A stretch of DNA of 64,000 bases from Gorsachius magnificus (lineage: Eukaryota > Chordata > Aves > Pelecaniformes > Ardeidae), in NCBI GenBank assembly GCA_034008185.1, contig CM067081.1, positions 22,319,821 to 22,383,820 of the forward strand. Reading direction: 5' to 3'. Positions within the stretch are counted from its first letter, which is position 1, and each line of letters begins with the position of its first letter. Made by a program: the position numbers and the translations under genes. The notes beneath the pieces are model-generated. The model saw only the letters and a list, made by a program, of their open reading frames with translations, was not told the DNA's origin and did not search any database. Of this stretch, positions 1 to 12,400 are shown piece after piece.

Positions 1-869
1 ATGATGACATCAGACTCACAGGCACCAGGTTAGGCCTTGCTCACAGAAATACTATGTATAAATCAATCTCCAGTATTAGCCATGATTTTAAGTGTCAATT
101 CTGCTTTCCAGTGACTCGGAGCCAGTGCCTAAGCCTTCCCACGGGGTCTAAGGATGGTGTAAGAGATGATAGGCTGAACATTGGATATAGTTGTGTTCAT
201 ACTCAGGACCTCAAAACCGGTGTCAGAACGGAAGAAATCACAAACCCAGACATCCTTATGGGAGCCAGTGACCTGGAAAGTGACAGTGAAATATGCTTAA
301 GTCGGTTGGTTAGTGATCTCAGAAGGGGTAAGGGGGAGACACCGTCTGTCTGTAATTATAGGAAGGACAAAGGACACAGGCAAAATGCTTTGAACTAAAC
401 AAAATAAATAGTAGCTTAGAACAAAAACTATTAAGAACGTCTGAATTTGGAGGTCTACCATGAAAAAAAATCATTGCTCAAGTAATCTGAAATCAGATTC
501 AGTTGCTATCAATAATACGGAATACCTTGTGCCAAGAATACCTTTGAAATGGCATCCTAAGAGGCGCAAGATGATTTCTGTCTGCCTGGAAGCCTGTGCT
601 AATGACATTACACAAATCCATTCAGTGAATGACAAATCAAAAGGTAAACTAAAGGCAACATGTTATTTCATAACAGTATTTTCCATTCCACAAATAAAAC
701 GAGTCTTCCATTTTCATATCTGAATTGCTCTAAGGCGTCAACAGAGACCTTCATTTTATTTTTCTGTGTTCCCTTCTTCTCATCCCTCACAAAAGCAAAC
801 AGCCCTTAAATCTAGGCAACAAACATCTGGCTTTACACATTTAAATGAGGTGCATCAAAACAAACAGAA
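1..869. other. Unique AT-rich sequence, no gene recognised
   Basis: Open frames here (for example 54-398 and 460-723, plus strand) have no recognisable domain, no splice-site framing and a composition expected by chance. I see no repeat family, RNA gene or promoter. Confidence 0.6.
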
Positions 870-1060
870 TAATTCAAAGCTGACCACGAAGTCCCACTGG
901 CTCATTTGCTCAAGTAATTAAAAAAAGATGAGCTTCACCACCAATTAACCTACTGAGCACTAATTAGCGTTAATGAGGATTTGCAATACTTGGTATAGCT
1001 TGACCCAGACCGTCCTCCCGAGTCCACTAATTGGCTGGTGTAAAAGGAGGGCTCAGAAAG
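870..1060. promoter_or_regulatory. Candidate conserved non-coding element with homeodomain motifs
   Basis: In under 200 bases this block holds TAATTA at 915-920, CAATTA at 942-947, TAATTAG at 961-967, a TTAATGAG string just after it and an ATTGGC (CCAAT-type) string near 1029. Such clustering of homeodomain core sites in otherwise unremarkable DNA is typical of developmental enhancers. Conservation is not shown by the sequence alone, so this is an inference from motif density. AT-rich DNA produces some of these sites by chance. Confidence 0.3.
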
Positions 1061-4000
1061 AAGGGAAGGTTAAAGTGGATGCAGGTGTCTCAAAATTGGA
1101 TCTTCCCTGAGAAAACACACACACAGCCCAGTTTAAAAAAAAAAAAAAAATCAGGGCCCCCTTTCTCTTACAAGAACCGAACTCTTGAGAAATGAGTTCT
1201 CGTTTTGTTATGATTTACCAGAGGAGACAGAGAGCACAGGAACACCAAATGGGCAAAGACATTTAGTTGCCCTTGTTTTTAACTCACTGCCCTCTGGATT
1301 ATTCAGAATTCAGTCAGATACATGCATATGAAATGATCTGGTTTTGCTTCTGCTTTTCCACTTTCTAGAAGGAAGAACTGAACTACTAGTGAAGCCTTAC
1401 CAGGGCTGCTAAAGATGACACAAATACAACACAGAAGCACATATCCCAGCTGCTATCCCTGTGCCTTAAAAACATACAAAGAACCCGTGGCAGAGGCATG
1501 GCTCTTCAGTGCAAGATATCCAGCATCCACGGGTAAGCTCAGAGGGGAACACAAGATATGTAGGACCGTGGGTAAGCCCAGAGGACAAGAAAGCATGCAG
1601 CTGTTCTCCCTGTCGTCTGAACAGCTATGAACCCCCTCGCCCTGCTGCCTGCAGGTGCAGTGTCACTGTTTCTTCTATCCTATGGTGCTGTGCATTTAAC
1701 AGCAGGTAAATCATCATACAGCTTGGTTTAAAACAGAAAACCCTCCAAAGCTTAGGCTGAAATTCTGCCCTTATCTCCACAGCCTCCCTCCTACCCATGT
1801 GCATTTTTCAAATGGTGCAGCAAACAAACCCTTGTTCAGCCTCTTTCCTTCCATCTTGTTCAGCCTCTTTCCTTCCACTGTCATATACAATGTTCAACAC
1901 GTTGTTGCCTGAGAAACCCTGGCTGGCCTGCATTCCTCTCCTTTTGGAAGAAACGTCTTGCAATGTGTTGTCCTCACACTGTGAGAATGGGGAGGAAGGG
2001 AAGGGAGAAGTTTTTGCAAAATATCCAGTGTGGCTAAGCACAACGTAGAAGATCAGGAAGTTTCTGTCCCTGTTATCTTTAGCTGTGGATTAGACTTTGA
2101 AGGGAGAAGATACTCTTCTCTCCCTTTTTAAAGCTTAGAATTAAAACGTAGTAATTGATTTCTTTCATACATTCCAAACAGTAACTTCTATGAAAGTTTG
2201 CCATTTCTTTGTTGAATGCTTCTGTCACTGGAAGTTACATCAACACAAAACACAAAGAGCAAGAAAAAAAGGTCTGAAACAAAGAGACTTCTCCAGCTTT
2301 GATCAGTCCTAATCACCAAACCGTTTACAAGCAGACTGCTGATTTTCATTTCAGTCTCTTGGTTCCCAAACTCCAGTAAATTTCTTCTAAGAGAACCACC
2401 AGAGGTTTGAGGACTGACTTCTCCCCAGGTACGACCTAGCAGGGAGGGCTTACGGATCCCTCTCCAGCTGCTAGGACACACCCAAGTATCCCACAGAATT
2501 TACTCACAAGTTCCACCTCTCATCGTTCATACAGCGTAACGCTGCTTGAAGGCTTACAGCATCAGTCACGGTCCTGGTGGACAAAGAGCCAGTACCATAA
2601 TCCAGGCAGAGTCTGTGGCCACACCTTTGTAAATGGCCAGGGGAAACCTATTTTTCTTCCTCAGGTGCTCCCTGCTGGCTGAGCTTTCTCCTCCAGCACA
2701 GCTGCAGGCCTTAGTTTAACTTGTTTTCTTTTAGTTTAGACTCACGTCCATTACTCAAATTCAAATAAGGGAATTGTTACGAGTTATGCAGCAGGCAGAC
2801 AGATGACCATTAACACAGACTTGGTGCAAGGAGAACATAAAACCAACATTCTTACAGACCAGGAATTCAAAATTAAAGCATGCAAATCATCTCAAATGCA
2901 AGTCACACTAATGCTGAGGGTTCCCCAAAACTCTGTATGCTCAAACACCCAGAACAACCCAGGGCTGTGGAACAAAGGCCTGACTGGCTCAGTGAGCGAA
3001 TATACCTCCATCCTCTGGGCTTCGCAGACATCGCAGAGAGGAATCACCCTCCTGCAGAATAGCAAAAGTAGCAACTGTAGGCTTCCGCTGGTTTCTCTCT
3101 TTTGGTCCACAAAGGGGAGATGTTATTTTTGGTTATGTAGCATTAGATTGCAGAAATGTTTTACTATGAGGTCAATCAGGGTAGGAGGTCTTTTTAATTT
3201 AAAAGGCAAACAGACATTACTGATAATGAAGCTGCAGTGTCATCAAAGGAAATCTCCGGAGCATTTCACAAGGAAGCATCTGAGGCACATAACAGTAAAA
3301 CAAAAATCAGCATTTTCTTTGCAGAGTCAGCGTCTACACACGCTTACTCCTTAATCACTCAGGATCCAGCTGAAATAAAGAGACATCCAAATCCATGCTC
3401 CTTTTGCATTTTTCTGTAAACGCTCAGCAAACCATCCACAAAACATCTAGCCAGACTGTGGCTAGAAGACCAAAGGGTCACCAGGCACAAACCACAGCAA
3501 AATGAAAACAGAAGTGTGGCCTGAGCCACTTGCTGGCTGAGAGGTACAAGAAGTTACCTGTCAGGGGTGACCCCTGCACTAAGACAACCAGGCTTTAGGG
3601 AGTGCCAAGTCCTTGCTGAGGCAGCAACAGCCGACTCTCCGGGGGAGCTGGAGGCCTTATGCCCTGCCACGGTATAACAGCTCCAGCTCCCCTCCAGCTG
3701 CTTCCCAAGGACATGTCACAGCCACAGAGGAGAAACTCCCTTTCCGTACATAGGAGGCAACTATGTAAAGAACTTTCCCTCCTTAAGAGTTATATTTGAC
3801 ATTATGCAGCCAAATGTTTGTCTGTTAAGCATCAAATGAATCCGTATGCGTGGCCCTGCAAGACCAACATGGAGCATACTTAAGGCAGCCATGTAATGGT
3901 GAGCTCTCTAGGCCTGCAACATGCAGCACCGAGCTCAGCTTGCAGACGGCTGCAAGTCATTTATCCTGCCCAGATGGGAAAAGGTTGAGTGTCGCACAAC

Positions 4001-5303
4001 TTCAGCAACAGCTCCATGGACATCCTTTGCGGTGACTGATGGCTAAAGCAGTTCCTACCCTTACCAGTCGGTCGGAAAACCCAACAGTGCTCTCCACACC
4101 ATCCTACTTCCTTCAGCTCATTTATCACATGGATCCACCAACAGTTGAGCTGATCCAACTGAGGAGACAGGGCAAAGATGGGCCAGTATGACCACAGCTG
4201 GTAAGGAACGGTCTGGGAAACAATTAAGCCTGCCCTGCAGCCATGTCAACAAAACCCTCTGAATCCACGACCCCCTGGAGAAACACTGCTCTTGCAGCTT
4301 GTGCTTTGGCCTGGTAGCATGCTACTTCACCAGAAGAGCAGCTTTGTTTTCCCATTACATTTCAGAGGTTTGAATACAGGACCCCAGCGTGAAGGAGAGC
4401 CTGCAGACAGCTTTTGGCAGCAGCCCCCATGTCAGGTATATGCAAGCCTACCCATGTTCCCACATCACCTTGTGCCTGCAGCAGAACCACCCTGCAACAG
4501 CAGACAGAGGCCAGGGCATGTCGTGAACTCCAGCCAGCCCTGCGTGCAGTACCCAGACTGTATGTAGAGTTCTGGGAACAAATTCTCCACTCTAAGCCCA
4601 CAAAATCCTCTTCAAGTAGGTCCTTAAAGTTGTATGGCTAAAAGCAGGACAAAGCTTTTCCTTCTGGTGACAAGCAAGGATGATTTACATTTTCTTTTGT
4701 TGTTAATGATGTCCCAAGGCAGAAGAGCCAAATAGATCCCTCCTTTGACTCCTAAAATCACTTGGAGAATCCATTCTAGCCTTCATTTTTGAGGCTCTTA
4801 TTCCTAAACTTCTTTTCGAGACTCCTGCTTTGAACAGAAGACAGCATTACTACCAAGCACCTTTTAAAAACGCCATCTAAAAAAAGCAGACACTAAACAT
4901 CACATGCCTCTCTGAAAAGCAAGAACCCTAAGAAAATAATAAATGAGATCCCCCTCTGCTTAGAGTACCTTCCATTTCTAGGCACTGCAAACATTAAGCA
5001 TTTCATTACGTGAGGGGGGCAGGCATCGTTGTCAGCTGTCCCAAAGCCAATTAACTCAAAGTTGAAGCTGCCCAGTTTTGCCTTCAGCCTTTCCAAAATG
5101 TGGGAATTGACTCAATTTAAACATCTGAGAAGCAGAAAAGGCTAAGTGTGGCTTGCTGCTTTTCAGCTATCCCCCTTCTGGTATCAGGACTGTTTACTTC
5201 TTGTTTGTAAGTGCCTCACTTTGCACTTAGTCTAAGGGGTGCTTGGTCATATCCTCTACAGATAAGGTGGCAATACCATTGCAATTATAACATTCTTTTC
5301 CTA
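1061..5303. other. Unique sequence, no gene recognised
   Basis: Contains a 16-base A run (1135-1150) and a 24-bp tandem duplication (1831-1877). The longest open frame (2803-3354 plus, 183 codons) has no domain-like pattern. In a 64-kb six-frame search about one frame of that length is expected by chance. No RNA gene or transposon is recognised. Confidence 0.55.
1831..1877. repeat. 24-bp tandem duplication, two copies
   Basis: A pyrimidine-rich unit beginning cttgttcagcctctttcc occurs at 1831-1854 and again at 1855-1877, with identity over essentially the whole second copy. It is a simple local duplication, probably by replication slippage. Confidence 0.85.
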
Positions 5304-5407
5304 CTCACTCATTTTTTCAGAAGTAGTCACCTTGGAGGTTGAAGTTTTCCACGCTCACTCATTTTTTCAGAAGTAGTCACCTTGGAGGTTGAAGTTTTCC
5401 ACACTCA
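5304..5407. repeat. 50-bp tandem duplication, two near-identical copies
   Basis: The bases at 5304-5352 recur at 5354-5402 without a mismatch, so the period is 50. The second copy runs a few bases further with scattered differences (g/a at 5353/5403). The near-perfect identity implies a recent duplication. Nothing suggests a function. Confidence 0.9.
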
Positions 5408-6925
5408 GTCTCTACGTAAAGGTGTTTTTTTGGGGTTTGGGTTTTTTCTTTTTTTTTTTTTCAAATCCAAACTTTCTGGTTTAAAAAAAGTCCACTTGCA
5501 TACTTTGACTGAATTTAAAATTACTTCTGTGTTCAAAACTCTGAACTCCTCCTATTGTTTTTTTCTTCCTTTTCTTTAGAGAAAAAAAGCTAAAGAACAG
5601 CTCAGGGCAACAAGAAAAACTGGTGAACTTTGCAAGTGTGTGGATACAATTTAGAGCAAAGCCCAGGACATTTGGTTGATTTGCAAAAAAAAAAAAACCC
5701 ACACCAAATTGCTTTTCTTTAAGTTTTTAAGTATTTTGTAATTGTCCACTAAAAATTCAGTATCTAGTACAACTTCGGTTTTCTTGTCCTTGCTATGTGT
5801 AACTTATTACTTTATTTTTTGCCACGAATGAGAAGCGTGAACACAGGCTGTCCTGCCCCTCTTCCCGACGGGGTTAGCCAGCAGAGGAGCAAAGGCAGAC
5901 TGCTGAAGCCATTAGGCTGGAATAGTTGTTACGGAGCAGTTTTCCTGCTGTGCAGCCTGGAGGGAAGATTTCTTCTTCTCTCCCCTGTGGAGATCCCCGG
6001 TGCCCAACCCAGTAACTCAGGATTAGGCATCAGAGAGATTGGCCCCTTAATCAGTTTTAACTCTCATCTTGTTATGTTCTTTTTTCTCTAATCTTTCCTT
6101 TCAATTTACAGCTTCATTTTGGCCTTTGTGCTGATACTGTACCTCCGTCAACTTTGACTTTGCTAGCAGATGTGATCACAGCTCTAAATCCTCCTCCAGG
6201 TCACCAGGTTTTAACCCTATTTGTGCACTGGATCTCCCTCAAGGGTATGCGATAGGCACAATCAGGATGTGAAATAATTAATTGCACCGGCAAAGGGGCA
6301 TGTCAGCTCCAACTGGTTTGCACTGGCAGCTGGGCACTTGGCTCCCTGGCACCAGTGGGAGGATAGCCCCCCACCCCCATCCCTCTGGCCAGCTCCTGAA
6401 ACCCTGTCTGCCCTCTGCTCCTTCCCACCTCTGCCCCACGGCCTCCCCACTGCTCAAGTTGAGGCAGAATCAAACCTAGTAATTTCAAGCACCTCACACA
6501 TAGGGGTTAGCAATGCCGGAAATTAACAGTACGTATTGAAATGAGGAAGTAATTTGATGATTCCTTACTGATATGGGACAGGAGGGAGAGAGAAAGGGAG
6601 AAATGTAAAATAAAACAAAATTACGCATTTTCCACCTACATACATGAATGTTTACCATATGGAATCAAAGAATTTTAAGAAACGCACTGATATCATTTTA
6701 TGTGCTTTTTGCTAGTAAAAGGAGTCTAATATCTTTTTACTAGAAAAGCCGCAAGGAAAAATCGTAAATATGCCAGTCACTTTGTTGTGTATGCTAGTGG
6801 AGAAATCTTGCCTTTCCTTCCCAGAAATGGTGTGAAGAACATCTGGAAAAATTGATAAGACTCTGAAACCTCAAAACGAAAATACACCTCTCCCCTCTTC
6901 AGCCTCATTTCACGCTCAGCTGCAC
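5408..6925. other. Unique sequence with homopolymer tracts, no gene recognised
   Basis: Holds a T-rich tract ending in 13 T (5449-5461) and a 13-base A run (5685-5697). A moderately GC-rich stretch near 6300-6460 gives short overlapping open frames on both strands, but they lack start or splice context and domain resemblance. Confidence 0.5.
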
Positions 6926-7015
6926 TGGATGGGCCGGATTCAGATCACAGTCATGCATGTCCCGAGTAAATACGCTGAAGTCAACACATTCACGAAACAA
7001 GAATTTGGCTCCACA
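6926..7015. repeat. Ancient CR1-type 3'-tail relic (sauropsid)
   Basis: The order gggcc-ggattc-agatcacagt, then a 'taaat...gctgaagtcaaca' segment, then 'agaatttggctcc' follows, with decay, the old sauropsid retroposon tail in which a 'gggccagattctgatct' head and an 'agaatttggccc' end flank an 'actgaagtcaatggagt' core. Matching is by eye against my memory of that family. The flanking bases to about 7140 stay open on both strands, which may be chance. Confidence 0.4.
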
Positions 7016-8235
7016 CATCCAGTGCCATTTAACCAGTTGAAAATACAAGACAGTTTGTTTCAAATAAGATTCATTGTACCTGCTGATGTGAAGGGGCCGT
7101 ACTGGCACGGTCTCCCTATTCAAGTGGATGTAATTTGAAATGCACCAATGAAGAGACAAAGTGCTTTGAAATATAATGAGCCCAAGCCTTGTTTCGCTTG
7201 ATCTTAACCTCTTCCTCGGGAACCATGAGATCAGGTCCTCAGCTCATTCATGGGTTTATTAAGAGAAAGGTTAAGTCTGTTTTACTGCTTCTGCTGGCGA
7301 GAGGCTGAGGGCTCTGCTGCTCTCGGCTCCATGCACAGCCACAAGCCTGAGTCAGGTTTCCCACGTTCTCCTCTTGCTCATCCCCAGGGACCTGCGGAGT
7401 GGGCAGGCCCCCATGCGTACCTGTGTCAGCTCACCGACTACCCACCAGGTCACGCAGCTATTGAAATGAGATAGACATCTGCCCCCGTCCACCAAGTGAC
7501 ACTGAGTCTAAGACAAGTAAGACAGCTCAGGGCGAGAGCTGGTCATGCACGTTTCACTAAAGCAACAGAGTTAGATTGGCAAAAAGCACTTAAATGAAAG
7601 AGAATCTCCACCAGCGGGTTGCCTTGTTGAAGGCAGAAGCTCCCCACAGTCTCTCCACTCTCTGTTTTAGGTATGCTGAAAAACAGTATTTGTTTTATGA
7701 AATGGAGATGAAAGAAAAGAGGTGGCAGCGGGCATCTGAAAACAGCAAGAATAAAAAGGCATACTGAAAAATGCTGCGCAAAAGCACACTGCAAGCGCTT
7801 CTGTGTCGCTCGCAGCTAGACCTCGCTAGTTCTGTAGTCACTTCCCTTCCTCTTTGCTAAAGAAAAGACACTGCCTCCCAGATTTCGGAATAATTTGAAG
7901 AAATACTTCCCAATACTTCAGTGATGCAGGCGCTTTTCTGCAGCGCCCCAGATGGGCCCTTCAGCTCCATGTAAAGAACATAAGTCATGAAAGCTACATT
8001 GTTCTTCAGTATCAAATAATCTTCTAATCCCAGCCACCAACCAATTAAAAACAGAGCAGAAAAACAACCAAAAAGCTACTTTCAAAGGGAGCGCTCTGGC
8101 AATTCCGAGACAGAGGAACCCTCTGAAACAGGAAATCTACTGTCACAAAGAGGGTGCTGCACAGCTTTGCTTGCTCTCCATTAGTTGGCCAGTGGAGCAA
8201 TAAAGTGACATGTGTTTCCAAAGTAAAGTTTGCTT
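7016..8235. other. Unique sequence, no gene recognised
   Basis: The open frames at 6929-7138 (plus) and 6905-7159 (minus) run into this stretch from the relic. Neither has splice sites or a known domain. The rest is single-copy sequence with no feature I can name. Confidence 0.45.
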
Positions 8236-8333
8236 TGGTCCCTAATCAGGCTTTACTCCACCTGAACTCCTGCTGACTTCAATGAGAGGTTAGACGGAGT
8301 GAAAAGTGAATGAGGACTTGAAGATTTGGCCCT
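8236..8333. repeat. Ancient CR1-type 3'-tail relic (sauropsid)
   Basis: Contains 'cctaatcaggctttactcc', then 'ctgctgacttcaatgagagg', and ends 'agatttggccc'. This matches the 'cctgatccaaag...cattgacttcaatgggag...ggatttggccc' arrangement of old bird, crocodile and turtle retroposon tails, with substitutions and gaps expected of an ancient copy. Orientation is uncertain because the tail is partly palindromic. Confidence 0.5.
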
Positions 8334-11300
8334 TTATGAGCCAAGATTTAGTTGTAAACTTATTTAAAGACACAAAAATCTCTGCAGCTGAACTCAATGC
8401 CACTTTTGAATACAAACCTGTAGAAAACCTGTTTGTTTTCTTTGTGTAAATCTTGCATGTTAACATGATTAGGTCTGCTGGGCAGGTGTCTCCACATGTC
8501 CATGTTTGCTTTGGCATGGAAGCTGACCCTCTCACCTCTCCAAATTCATGTAAATTTAGTGTTAAATCCTGCCCTTTGTTACATGAGAGTGCCAGGGAGC
8601 CCCTCTCCCTTTCCCGCACCAAGGCTTGCTCACGTTGCAGCTGGGCTGGAGTCCAGCCCAGCACCACTGGGTGCCAGGCTGGGGAGGGCAAGCGCAGGTA
8701 CTCATCTTCCACGAGCAGGCAGGTGAGCACGGCATGGGATCCATCACCAGCCCCTTCCTGCACACTCCCTCTGCTGCTTCTCAAGCTATTTCTGGAGCTG
8801 CCAGTTTTCCAGATAGTTCTTTCCCCTCATGAAATCCCCTGCTCCTGGAATCATCTGATTTTGCGCTCAACCCAGCTTCCATGAAAATTAAGCTTTTAGC
8901 TGTCCAGATGAGATATGCAAAGAAATGAGAACATGACTCTTTACAGCTCAAAACAATACACTTTATATCATATTCAAGCACCACTCTGATTTTATTTGCA
9001 AGGGTTTTGGGACCAAGCTGTAGCTCAGGGTGCTGACACTCTTCCCTGCGCAGACCAGACACACCCTGATGTACCACTTGCCTTGCTGTTTGCTCCCTGC
9101 CATTGGGGAGCACCTGCTTTTTTAGATGGGTACAAGCAAATTCGATTTTAGAAACTGGTCAAAGAGGCTAAGATTCAGAAGGATGTAACGAGCACCGGTG
9201 AATGTGTTTTTATTAACCTGGAAAAACGTGTCTAGCAAGAACAGTTGGCAGTGTGAAGACCTCCTAAGACAAGGTATGCTCATTCAGGTACCAAGTGGCG
9301 CATGCGGACCTCCCAGCACTCCTTCCCCAAGTGCAGTGAGGACCCAGCTGCAATCCTCCTCACATTTTACAGAAATTCAGCTGAGCCACAGCAAACTGTT
9401 GGCACCCTGTTGTGCAAGTCTAGATGCACTCGCTGCTTTCTAGGCTTTGTAAATTGCTTTTCGCTTAGCAGATTGATCTTAAACTTTCAGATCTTGCACC
9501 TCAGTTTTTGTCTGAGGTCTAGGCAACGATAAAAGCAATTAGCTCCCTAAATACTTCTCTTATCCCTAATTGGGTGTGATTTTTTTTGTTGTTTATTTAT
9601 GAAAAAGACTGAACAAAAATAGCGTCCACTATGTGGGCCAGGAAAATAGATCCTGATGACAGCCAGCTTATCTTCCACAGCTGCCTGAACAAACCAACAC
9701 CTAATGGATATGTTTTCAGGAACACTTCCAACTAAGAGCTAATACTGTTACTTGGAGGTGATGGACGGACCTGTGCAGTTTTAATGCAGCTCTCCACTTT
9801 CCATTAGAAATGAGGAGACTCTGGTTACTTCCCCTTCCTGCATAGCGTCATATTGCCAGAAATATCCCAAGAGCAATGGGGTGCTCCTGCGGGCAGGAGG
9901 GTACAGCAGCGCATGCATCTCAGCACTCGCTTCCACCGGCTTCAAGGAAATTTTTAAAAAATAAAGAACATGAACCACAGAAGCCATAACTGCAGAAAGT
10001 TCCCACTCGGCTTCTTTCCCACCCTCACCCTTCCCTTTGGACAAGCACGTGATTTCTAGCAGGTGTGAAAGAGCCAGGAGACAAACAAAAGAGATAAAAG
10101 ATGGAACAACTCTGAAGAGCACTCAGGAGGCCACATCACAAGCACAGCACACCAGCTCCTAGCAGGCAGAGGCACTCTACCATTATCTAGTTCACAGATG
10201 GACCACCCAGAAAATCTGGGAGCAATTAGGAAGAAGAACAAACAAATGCATGGAAAGAAAGGGGGAGGGAGAATGGGAAGGAGGGCCAGAAGGGATTCCT
10301 TACATCATCTCCATGCAAGCGTTTTGAGAATGAAGTGAAGCTATATGGAGGAGGAATGCAGATGAAAGAGTTTGCAGTGAGCATGCAATAAAATAAAAGG
10401 CTATGAAAACATGTAGCATATGAATGAATTACAACATGGCCATTAAATTTACAGAAAGTCAGGACAGTGGGTAAACAGAGAAGAAACCCATCAAGTTCTT
10501 GGAGATACATACACACACAGATAAATAGATCAAATGCTAACTCACTCACTATTAACAGTACATCAACCCACCTTGCAACCCAGACACTCGTCAGGCAAAA
10601 AGCTGACTCACTCTCCTCTCCGGCCATCAGTAACTGGCACCAAATACCAGCAGGAAAAACAAATGCTACAAACCCACACCGATGCAACTTTACACTCAAT
10701 GCGTGGATAAGAACCACAGCAACAGCCAAGGGGCTCACACTACCAGAGCTGCGTGCCTGGGAACAGCCAGTTTTCCACTGGGCTGGATTACACGTGGCTG
10801 GCATGTAATGGGTCTGTCAGTCAGCACCTCGCAACACCAAGTTACACCTTTCTTGCCTGACCTGATTTTGGTACCAAGCGCTTTGGCTCCAACTGACGTC
10901 AAGGTATCTGCTCAGCCCTCTAAAAACAAGGCTCATTTTTAACTAAATGCCTGATTTCAGGCATCTTTGTTGGTTTTAATTTTGGCATAGAAGGTTGCCT
11001 CTGTTGACCAGTACTGCAAAAGTTTTTAAAATTATTTGATGTGCAGTTTGTGACTTTTGCAAGTGAGCACAATTTATAAACTCTGTTTTGTAGGATCCAA
11101 AAGTCACAGCAGAAAAACAACTCAAAATAAAAACTGAGCATACCAAGTGTTTTGAAGTGATCTTAATCAATAACACTGTGTTTACTTTGTCTTGGCCTCT
11201 GAGAAGAGAACTCTGGTCACTAAGGATGTCTTATAAACACATTAAAGTTCACACAAGTATTTCTTAAAGCTTTTCAGTTTACTATAATCTTGGTAGACTC

Positions 11301-12295
11301 ACTCCCTGATAGTTTTCCCTAAAAATAGTGCTTATTAACTCACAAGTTCTGTTGAAAAATCTACTATCCGCTTGTCTTAGCGGCAGCTACAATATGGCAA
11401 TTAGTTTACCTCAGAATAGACATCAAAGGCTCAAAGGATGACCCTGCCCCAGAAGAACACAATCTTTTAAAAGCCCCATTCCACTCAGTTTGCTAGTTTA
11501 TAAGGTTTGCTAAAATCCAGTTTAATGATCATGTAGTTTCTTAGTAAGTCATGTGGTGCCATATTGTGTAAGGAACAGAAGAGTTAGTTCTAAAACCTTT
11601 TTGAACTTGGGGAGCTTTTCCAACCAGCTGATGCAGAACCACATTCCGAGATGGTAAATGAAACTGTTGGATGCAAAAGCCTCGCTATGATTTTCTTTAG
11701 CTTCTTTCAGAAGAGACAAAAGTTCCCACACAACACATACTCTCCCTTTACAATGAAAGATTCAATAATAGCAATATGTTCAAGTCCATATGGTGTGGAT
11801 AGAAGGGAGAGGCACAACGAGAAACTGAGAACCCTGATAGTAGGGGCCTGTAAGCTGCAGTGGAAAAAAGCAAAAGCATAAAAAAAACCCCTTAAGGTGA
11901 GACTAAATTAAGTTGTAGGGCAGTTCTCCTTTTAGCTACAGTCTAACTGTTCATATTCTGAGTCACAGACAGTTCCCTCCCCTGACATGCTTATCAGATT
12001 TTTTTTTAAATAATGTACAACAAAGTCCTTTCCAAAACAGCCTGGCCCAGTGGCCAGGTAACAGCACTACACGTTACCAGGCAGGAGACTGAGCAGCAGT
12101 TTCCAATACAGCCTCACAGCAATAATGCAGGAGAAATGAAACTGGAAGGGCTGATTTGGGTGGGGGCAACAGACATACAGGAAAAGGAACAGCAATAAAT
12201 GAATAATACAGGAAAGAAGCCTGAGAAGAATGAGAAACAGGGAGGGGAGAGGACAAGAAGGGTCTGTTTTAAACGTTAGCATAGACTTGCCCCAC
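8334..12295. other. Unique sequence, no gene recognised
   Basis: A possible further tail-relic fragment ('gttaaatcctgccc') lies near 8560-8580. The 192-codon frame at 10226-10804 (minus) is hydrophobic-looking but has no recognisable domain, signal or flanking splice sites, and I treat it as chance. No RNA gene seen. Confidence 0.5.
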
Positions 12296-12400
12296 CTCTT
12301 TCCATTACTATCACGAAGCATGGCTTTTCCCAGCTCTCTCGTCTTCGTCTCCAACTCCTTAACTTGCTCCAGCAAAGTTTTATGGTAGGTATGCTTGGCC
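12296..12400 (-). CDS. Candidate internal coding exon, coiled-coil-like, gene unknown
   Basis: On the minus strand a pyrimidine-rich stretch and 'ttgtggtacag' form a plausible acceptor (AG at 12401-12402), and 'aaagag|gtgggg' a plausible donor (GT at 12294-12295). The interval is 105 bp, a multiple of three, entering and leaving in the same phase. It reads [20 protein letters not shown] followed by [14 protein letters not shown]: leucines with heptad-like spacing and many Lys/Glu, as in an alpha-helical coiled coil. The open frame extends beyond both edges (12067-12444), but the extensions are low-complexity hydrophobic and do not look coding. I do not recognise the parent protein. If real, it belongs to a minus-strand gene whose other exons lie outside or are unrecognised. 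A chance frame remains possible. Confidence 0.33.

Noticed and set aside
2803..3354. 183-codon open frame on the plus strand
   Set aside because: No domain, no splice or start context, and about one frame of this length is expected by chance in six frames of 64 kb.
10226..10804. 192-codon hydrophobic-looking frame on the minus strand
   Set aside because: No signal peptide or helix periodicity typical of a real membrane protein, no splice framing, and an overlapping 113-codon frame on the other strand.
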